Positions 31,818-36,446 of a stretch of 36,446 bases of DNA are shown here, piece after piece (the first letter of the stretch is position 1; every line of letters starts with the position of its first letter). The DNA comes from an uncultured Microbacterium sp. GTDB taxonomy: Bacteria > Actinomycetota > Actinomycetes > Actinomycetales > Microbacteriaceae. The DNA lies in the NCBI GenBank assembly GCA_947647645.1, contig CANSLE010000002.1, positions 1 to 36,446 on the forward strand, in the 5' to 3' direction. Below the pieces are notes generated by a model. It was not told the origin of the DNA. It did no database searches and saw only the letters and a program-made list of their open reading frames with translations. The position numbers were made by a program, and so were the translations under genes.

Positions 31818-34097
31818 GTGACGGCGCTCTATCTCGACCCCGCCGCGCCGATCGCGGATCGGGTCACCGATCTCCTGGGGCGGATGAGTCCCGCCGACAA
31901 GGTCGGGCAGATGATGCACCTCGATGCGCGGGACGATCTCGACGACATGGTGCTGCGCATCCACGTCGGGGCCGTCCTCCATGCGTCCCCCGAGAGGATG
32001 CGGCGCGCGCACGATCTGGTCGCGCAGACGCCGTTGCGCATTCCCGTTCTCGTCGGTGAGGACTGCATCCACGGTCATTCCTTCTGGGAGGGCGCGACGA
32101 TCTTCCCGATCCAGCTGGCGATGGCCGCGTCCTGGGATGCGGGGCTGCTCGAGCAGGTGGCCCGCGCGACGGCGGTCGAAGCCGCCGCCACCGGCGTGCA
32201 CTGGACCTTCTCGCCGGTGCTGTGCATCGCTCGCGATCTGCGCTGGGGCCGCGTGGGCGAGACGTTCGGCGAAGACCCTCACCTGATCGGCGAGCTGGCC
32301 TCCGCGATGGTGCGCGGCTACCAGGGTGCGGGCCTGTCAGACCCGACGGCGGTGCTCGCGACGGCGAAGCACTTCGCCGGCTACTCCGAGACGATCGGCG
32401 GGCGCGACGCCAGCGAGGCCGATCTGTCTCCGCGCAAGCTGCGCTCGTGGTTCCTGCCGCCGTTCGAGCGGGTCGCCCGGGAAGGATGCCGCACCTTCAT
32501 GCTCGGTTACCAGTCGATCGACGGCGTGCCGATCACGACCAACGAGTGGCTGCTCTCGGACGTCCTCAGAGGCGAGTGGGGCTTCACCGGGACCTTGGTC
32601 ACGGATTGGGACAACGTCGGCCGCATGGTGTGGGACCAGCGCGTGCAGCCCGACTTCGTGCACGCGTCGGCGGCAGCCGTGCGGGCCGGAAACGACCTCA
32701 TCATGAACACGCCGCAGTTCTACGACGGGGCGCTGGCGGCCCTCGACGCCGGTCTTCTTCTCGAAGCCGATCTCGACCGCGCCGTGGCCCGCATCCTGAC
32801 GCTGAAGTTCGAGCTCGGGCTCTTCGAGAACCCGCGCCGTCCCGACGACGCCGCGATCGCGCGCGCCGTCGGCTCGCCCGAGCACCGAGCCCTCAATCGG
32901 GAGATCGCACGGCGGAGCGTCACGCTGCTGCGCAACGACGGAGTGCTCCCCCTGGGGGACGCCGCCGGTGGAGCGGCCGGCGCGGCGGACGAGCCCCGGC
33001 CGTTGCGGATCGCGGTCGTCGGTCCGCTCGCCGATGACGCCCAGACGCAACTGGGCGATTGGGCGGGCGGTTCGGGACAGGCGGGCTGGCTCGACGGGCA
33101 ACCTCGCGAGATGATCAGCACCGTCGTCGACGGCTTGCGCCGGTGTGCACCGACGGCGTGGGACATCCGCTACGCCCGCGGCAGCGACATCGTCGAGCTC
33201 GCCCCCGACCCCGCGGGTACGCATTTCGCCGACGGCCAGCCGCGTCCGCCGATCGCGACCTCCGCGCCCCTCGATGAGGCGCAGCTGGCCGACGCGATCT
33301 CGCTCGCCCGACGCAGCGATGTCGTCGTGGCCGTCGTCGGAGACAGCATCGAGCTCATGGGGGAGGGGTGCTCCACCGCGACCCTCGAACTCCTGGGCGG
33401 TCAGACGGCGATGCTGGACGCCCTCGCCGCCACCGGTACCCCGCTGGTCGTCGTGCTGCTCTCGTCCAAGCCGCTCGTGCTGCCGGCATCCGCACTCGAG
33501 GCCAACGCGCTGCTGTGGGCTCCCAGCCCCGGAATGGAGGGAGGCCGAGCGCTCGCCGAGATCCTGCTGGGACTCACCGAGCCGAGCGGACGCCTGCCGA
33601 TCTCGTTCGCTCGCCACGTCGGCCAGCAGCCCACCTTCTACAACACCGTGCGCGGCCAACACGGAGACCGCTATGCCGACCTCACTCAGGCGCCGGCGTT
33701 CGTCTTCGGAGAAGGGCTCTCCTACACGACGATCGAATACGTCGGTGCGGCGCTGTCCGCCGACACGATCGGCCTCGACGACGATCTCCTCGTGGACGTC
33801 ACCGTCCAGAACACCGGGCGGCGCCCCGCGCGCGAGACCGTCCAGCTCTACGTCAATGACATCGTGACCTCGGTCAGCTGGGCGGAACACGAGCTGAAGG
33901 CATTCGCCCAGGTCGACCTCCTCCCCGGGGAGACCGCGACCGTGCGGTTGGCACTCCCGTGCTCGTCCCTGAGCATCGTCGACGCGCGGGGAGCCCGTGT
34001 CGTGGAGCCGGGCAGGTTCGAGGCGAGGGTCGGCGGGCTCGTGCGGGGATTCGAGGTGGTGGGTCGAGCGGATGCCGCGGCATCCGCCGCGGGATGA
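31818..34097 (+). CDS. GH3 beta-glucosidase
   Basis: 759-aa cytoplasmic family 3 enzyme. The TIM-barrel domain carries the sugar-binding Lys184-His185 (AKHFAGY) and nucleophile Asp263 (LVTDWDNVG). The alpha/beta sandwich domain contains the acid/base candidate Glu in GDSIELMGEGCSTA. A C-terminal fibronectin-III-like domain follows (VTVQNTGRRPARETVQLYV). No signal peptide. GTG 31818 is 5 nt after the GH1 stop with GGAG about 9 nt upstream; the longer frame back to 30750 is a shadow of GH1. GH1 and GH3 together should split a range of beta-linked di- and oligosaccharides. The gene converges on cls with a 1-bp gap. Confidence 0.95.
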   Translation: MTALYLDPAAPIADRVTDLLGRMSPADKVGQMMHLDARDDLDDMVLRIHVGAVLHASPERMRRAHDLVAQTPLRIPVLVGEDCIHGHSFWEGATIFPIQLAMAASWDAGLLEQVARATAVEAAATGVHWTFSPVLCIARDLRWGRVGETFGEDPHLIGELASAMVRGYQGAGLSDPTAVLATAKHFAGYSETIGGRDASEADLSPRKLRSWFLPPFERVAREGCRTFMLGYQSIDGVPITTNEWLLSDVLRGEWGFTGTLVTDWDNVGRMVWDQRVQPDFVHASAAAVRAGNDLIMNTPQFYDGALAALDAGLLLEADLDRAVARILTLKFELGLFENPRRPDDAAIARAVGSPEHRALNREIARRSVTLLRNDGVLPLGDAAGGAAGAADEPRPLRIAVVGPLADDAQTQLGDWAGGSGQAGWLDGQPREMISTVVDGLRRCAPTAWDIRYARGSDIVELAPDPAGTHFADGQPRPPIATSAPLDEAQLADAISLARRSDVVVAVVGDSIELMGEGCSTATLELLGGQTAMLDALAATGTPLVVVLLSSKPLVLPASALEANALLWAPSPGMEGGRALAEILLGLTEPSGRLPISFARHVGQQPTFYNTVRGQHGDRYADLTQAPAFVFGEGLSYTTIEYVGAALSADTIGLDDDLLVDVTVQNTGRRPARETVQLYVNDIVTSVSWAEHELKAFAQVDLLPGETATVRLALPCSSLSIVDARGARVVEPGRFEARVGGLVRGFEVVGRADAAASAAG
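34068..34087. repeat. Perfect 20-bp palindrome inside the 3' end of the GH3 gene
   Basis: GCGGATGCCG followed directly by its reverse complement CGGCATCCGC. It encodes part of the Ala-rich C-terminus and could fold as a 7-bp stem with a 6-nt loop. It is the only candidate terminator between the convergent GH3 and cls genes. Confidence 0.5.
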
Positions 34098-34098
34098 C

Positions 34099-35559
34099 TC
34101 ACTGCAGGGCCGAGGTGAGCCGTGCGAGGTTGTCGAGCACGGTCGAGCGCAGCGGCTGCTTCTCCCATTCCTCGAGCGTGAGCTCGCGGCTGAGCGCACG
34201 GTACTCGTCCTCGACGGCGCGCAGCTGCGACACGAAGGCCTCGCCGCGCACGAGCAGCGAGATCTCCAGGTTCAGACCGAAGCTGCGCATGTCCATGTTG
34301 CTGGAGCCGATGACGGCGACCTCGTCGTCGACGGACATCGACTTGGAGTGGAGGATGAAAGGCTTCTCGTACATCCAGATCTTGACGCCGCCGCGCAGCA
34401 GCTCCTCGTAGTAGCTGCGCTGTGCGTGGTAGACCATCGCCTGGTCGCCCTCTTCGGACACGAAGAGCTCGACGTGCACCCCGCGCTGGCAGGCGGTCTG
34501 AATGGCGAGCAGCAGCCCCTCGTCGGGCACGAAGTAGGGCGAGACGATGATGATCTTCTCGCGTGCCGCGAACAGCAGCGTCATGAACAGCTTCAGGTTG
34601 TTCTGGAACTCGAAGCCGGGGCCGGACGGGATCACCTGGCAGTCGAGATCGCCGTCGCCGGTACGCACGTCGAACAGCTCGATCCCCTCGACGACCTCGT
34701 CCGTCTCGCTGTACCAGTCGCTCAGGAAGACCGCGTTCACGGACGCGACGACCGGTCCGTCCAGTCGCGCCATCATGTCCACCCAGTGCAGACCGCGCGC
34801 GATGTTCTTGCGCAGGTTGTAGGTCGAGTCGGTCACGTTCTGCGACCCCAGGAAGGCGGTGTGCCCGTCGACGACGAGGAGCTTGCGGTGGTTGCGCAGA
34901 TCGGGACGCTGGTACTTCCCGCGCAGCGGCTGCACGGGCAGCATGAGCTGCCAGGTGGCGCCCATCGCGTCGAGACGACGGCAGGTCTCCGCATAGAAGG
35001 GCTTGCCGCGGTTGGCCCAGTGGTCAAGGAGCACCCGCACGACGACGCCGCGTTTCACGGCATCCTCCAGCGCGTCGAAGAAGCCGGCGGTGGTCGTGTC
35101 GCACTGCAGGATGTAGAACTCGACGTGGACGTAGCTGGTGGCCTGCCTGATGGCCGCGGCCATCTCGTCGAGGCTCTCCTGGTACCCGGAGATGAGCGTC
35201 GCGTCGTTCTCCCCCGACAGCGGCATGGCGCCGAGGTTGCGGTTGAGGCGCACCAGCTGCGCGAACCACAGCGGCGGATCCGGGCGGAGGGTGCCGAGGT
35301 CGAGGCCGCGGCTGGTCGTGCGGATGTAGTCGTTGATCTGCTCCTGCTTCTTGCGGCGTTTGCGTGGCAGGCGCGGGTTGCCGATCATCAGGAACAGGAA
35401 CACGCCGATGAGCGGGATGAAGTAGATGGCCAGCAGCCAGGCCATCGCCGCCGTGGGACGGCGGTTTCGCGGGACGATGATGATCGCGAGGATGCGGACC
35501 GTCACATCGACCACGAGGACCAGGATCACCCAGGCGAGAGCCCATCCGGTCTGATCCAC
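34099..35559 (-). CDS. cls: Cardiolipin synthase (PLD family)
   Basis: 486-aa membrane enzyme joining phosphatidylglycerol units to cardiolipin. Two N-terminal transmembrane helices (about 6-28 and 36-60) precede a cytoplasmic tandem phospholipase-D core. The first HKD motif is His224-x-Lys226-x4-Asp231 (NHRKLLVVDG) and the second His404-x-Lys406-x4-Asp411 (LHSKSMSVDD). Length and arrangement match bacterial Cls. GTG 35559 has GGGGAG just upstream and a -10-like TACGCT at 35594-35589, so this gene has a short leader. It converges on GH3. Confidence 0.94.
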   Translation of the reverse strand: MDQTGWALAWVILVLVVDVTVRILAIIIVPRNRRPTAAMAWLLAIYFIPLIGVFLFLMIGNPRLPRKRRKKQEQINDYIRTTSRGLDLGTLRPDPPLWFAQLVRLNRNLGAMPLSGENDATLISGYQESLDEMAAAIRQATSYVHVEFYILQCDTTTAGFFDALEDAVKRGVVVRVLLDHWANRGKPFYAETCRRLDAMGATWQLMLPVQPLRGKYQRPDLRNHRKLLVVDGHTAFLGSQNVTDSTYNLRKNIARGLHWVDMMARLDGPVVASVNAVFLSDWYSETDEVVEGIELFDVRTGDGDLDCQVIPSGPGFEFQNNLKLFMTLLFAAREKIIIVSPYFVPDEGLLLAIQTACQRGVHVELFVSEEGDQAMVYHAQRSYYEELLRGGVKIWMYEKPFILHSKSMSVDDEVAVIGSSNMDMRSFGLNLEISLLVRGEAFVSQLRAVEDEYRALSRELTLEEWEKQPLRSTVLDNLARLTSALQ

Positions 35560-35609
35560 GTCGCTCTCCCCGCTGTCGGACTCCGCCCAGCGTAGCGACT
35601 ATCGCCGAC

Positions 35610-35822
35610 TCAGGTCGTCGACGGCGCGTCGGGACCGGGTGTGTCCACCGTCCCGGCGGGAGGCAGCCCGCGCTTGGCGCGCTCCTCGTTCTCGATCCGT
35701 GTGTAGGCGCGCCGCTCGGTGCGGTCCATTCGCAGGATGGAGCGCAGCACGAACACGAACAGTCCCAGCACGACGACGGTCGGCAGCAGCGACCAGGCGA
35801 CGGCGGTCCAGTACGAGTCCAT
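35610..35822 (-). CDS. Small single-pass membrane protein
   Basis: 70-aa protein starting MDSYWTAVAWSLLPTVVVLG, one membrane span (about 9-28), then a basic cytoplasmic tail (RSILRMDRTERRAYTRIENEERAKRGLPP) and an acidic/Pro C-terminus. ATG 35822 follows TACCAT by 6 nt, a leaderless arrangement; the in-frame start at 35864 would add a basic non-membrane extension across the promoter. It sits 50 bp upstream of cls on the same strand. Homologues of this shape are widespread as lysyl-tRNA synthetase-neighbour-like hypotheticals, but I cannot name a function. Confidence 0.75.
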   Translation of the reverse strand: MDSYWTAVAWSLLPTVVVLGLFVFVLRSILRMDRTERRAYTRIENEERAKRGLPPAGTVDTPGPDAPSTT

Positions 35823-35828
35823 TCCCCC

Positions 35829-35834
35829 ATGGTA
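35829..35834 (-). promoter_or_regulatory. Leaderless -10 (TACCAT) of small membrane gene
   Basis: Minus-strand TACCAT, GGGGGA, then ATG 35822. Confidence 0.5.
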
Positions 35835-35926
35835 CGCGTGCGCCCGCCTCCTCCTCCCCAGCACGGCGATCGCCCGTCGTTGTCCACGACCTCCGTCACC
35901 ACCTGTTCGCGGGAGCGGCGCACGCC

Positions 35927-35932
35927 CAGACT
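35927..35932 (+). promoter_or_regulatory. Leaderless -10 (CAGACT) of DUF4192 gene
   Basis: CAGACT, CACGTC, then ATG 35939; same hexamer and spacing as ldh. Confidence 0.45.
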
Positions 35933-35938
35933 CACGTC

Positions 35939-36446
35939 ATGTCCACGACCGTCCACGCCGCCGATGCGGCACAGTTCCTCTCCGTTCTCCCGCACCTGCT
36001 GGGCTGCACGCCGCGACGAAGCGTCGTGATCGTCCCGCTGTCGCAGGGGCGGACGCTCGGCGCCATGCGCGTCGACCTCCCCGACGATGACGACGCCTCC
36101 ACGGCGGCGGCGAGCATCATCGGCATGGCCTGCCGCATCGACGAGGTCGAGAGCGTGCTCGTCGTGATCTACACGGATGCCGAGATGCCGCGCCGGCGCG
36201 CGTCCGACCTGCCGCACCGCGCCGTGATGGAGGCACTCCTGACCCGCGCCCGCGAGTGCGGGGTGCCCGTCGGCGATGCGCTCGTCGTGGCGGCCGACGG
36301 ATGGAGCTCCTTCTTCGACGATGCGCGCCCCGCGGGCGGGCATCCCCTGGAGCGCATCGCGCCCCGCGATGACCTGCCGCCGGAGGCGACGTCCGGAATG
36401 CTCGCGTCCGATCACGCGATCGGTGCGCGACTTCCTCTGCCCGGCT
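35939..36446 (+). CDS. DUF4192 family protein (3' truncated by window)
   Basis: Open reading frame of 169 codons running off the window end. The start MSTTVHAADAAQFLSVLPHLLGCTPRRSVVIVPL is the hallmark of the actinobacterial DUF4192 family (LPxLLGFxPxxSlVvv). VESVLVVIYTDAEMP and VGDALVVAADGWSSFFDD continue the family pattern. No signal peptide or membrane span. The function of the family is unknown to me. ATG 35939 follows CAGACT by 6 nt. Divergent from the small membrane gene with both -10 elements about 95 bp apart. Confidence 0.85.
   Translation, partial: MSTTVHAADAAQFLSVLPHLLGCTPRRSVVIVPLSQGRTLGAMRVDLPDDDDASTAAASIIGMACRIDEVESVLVVIYTDAEMPRRRASDLPHRAVMEALLTRARECGVPVGDALVVAADGWSSFFDDARPAGGHPLERIAPRDDLPPEATSGMLASDHAIGARLPLPG

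Noticed and set aside
32337-34199. 620-codon minus-strand frame opposite GH3
   Set aside because: Arg/Asp/Gly-rich antisense shadow without family motifs or ribosome site.
1-36446. CRISPR arrays, IS elements, phage genes
   Set aside because: No regularly spaced repeats, terminal inverted repeats, transposase or phage structural motifs seen.

Overview
The window is very GC-rich, with dense genes, many GTG starts and leaderless -10/start-codon pairs. Gene content (SipW-type export cassette, MsiK-less sugar ABC operons, RadA, ClpC, an ArgA-like acetyltransferase, DUF4192) fits a Gram-positive actinobacterium, most likely Microbacteriaceae and probably Microbacterium. That assignment is inferred from gene style and recognisable families, not from a database search. 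I see no phage, IS element, integrase, CRISPR array or plasmid function; it reads as chromosomal sequence with two catabolic islands.

Layout. (1) 1-1145: the 3' part of a Tat-exported DyP-type peroxidase (EfeB-like). (2) 1360-4202: a compact export cassette of three small proteins with alternate-type signal peptides, each ending in an aromatic-W motif, followed by an ER/SipW-type signal peptidase. This peptidase is continuous with a second half that carries its own signal-like segment, a beta-rich domain and a C-terminal LPATG anchor. (3) 4372-6992: tRNA-Ser(CGA) with terminator, a 14-TM DHA2-type MFS exporter with an overlapping leaderless mini-ORF at its start, and L-lactate dehydrogenase. 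(4) 15888 down to 7138, all minus strand: a fructan utilisation operon running divergent GH32-like enzyme, sugar-binding lipoprotein, two permeases, LacI regulator, cytoplasmic GH32, Tat-secreted GH32. Its promoter is bracketed by two LacI-type operators 42 bp apart. (5) 16282-23137: radA, a small SseB-like protein, a hairpin-rich noncoding stretch, a membrane-anchored protein, argA, and the circularly permuted ATP-grasp/alpha-E fusion overlapping a transglutaminase-like gene. (6) 23308-26201: a 20-bp terminator hairpin, clpC, and a small membrane protein. (7) 26258-34097: a beta-glucoside locus with a LacI repressor divergent from SBP-permease-permease-GH1-GH3, and TTTCCGAAA repeats in the divergent region. 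(8) 34099-36446: cardiolipin synthase, a small membrane protein, and the start of a DUF4192 gene.

How it works together. In both sugar loci a lipoprotein captures an oligosaccharide, two MalF/MalG-type permeases import it, and glycosidases split it. Neither locus encodes the ABC ATPase, so both probably borrow a shared MsiK-type subunit. In the fructan locus, one secreted enzyme would trim polymer outside and a cytoplasmic enzyme would finish inside. In the SipW cassette the dedicated peptidase most likely matures the three upstream cargo proteins.

The most unusual items are the SipW/LPXTG fusion, the divergent GH32 with a rebuilt nucleophile motif, the noncoding element at 18155-18314 with mutually exclusive stems, the MFS start with its overlapping mini-ORF, and the set of eight start codons each placed exactly 6 nt after a -10-like hexamer.
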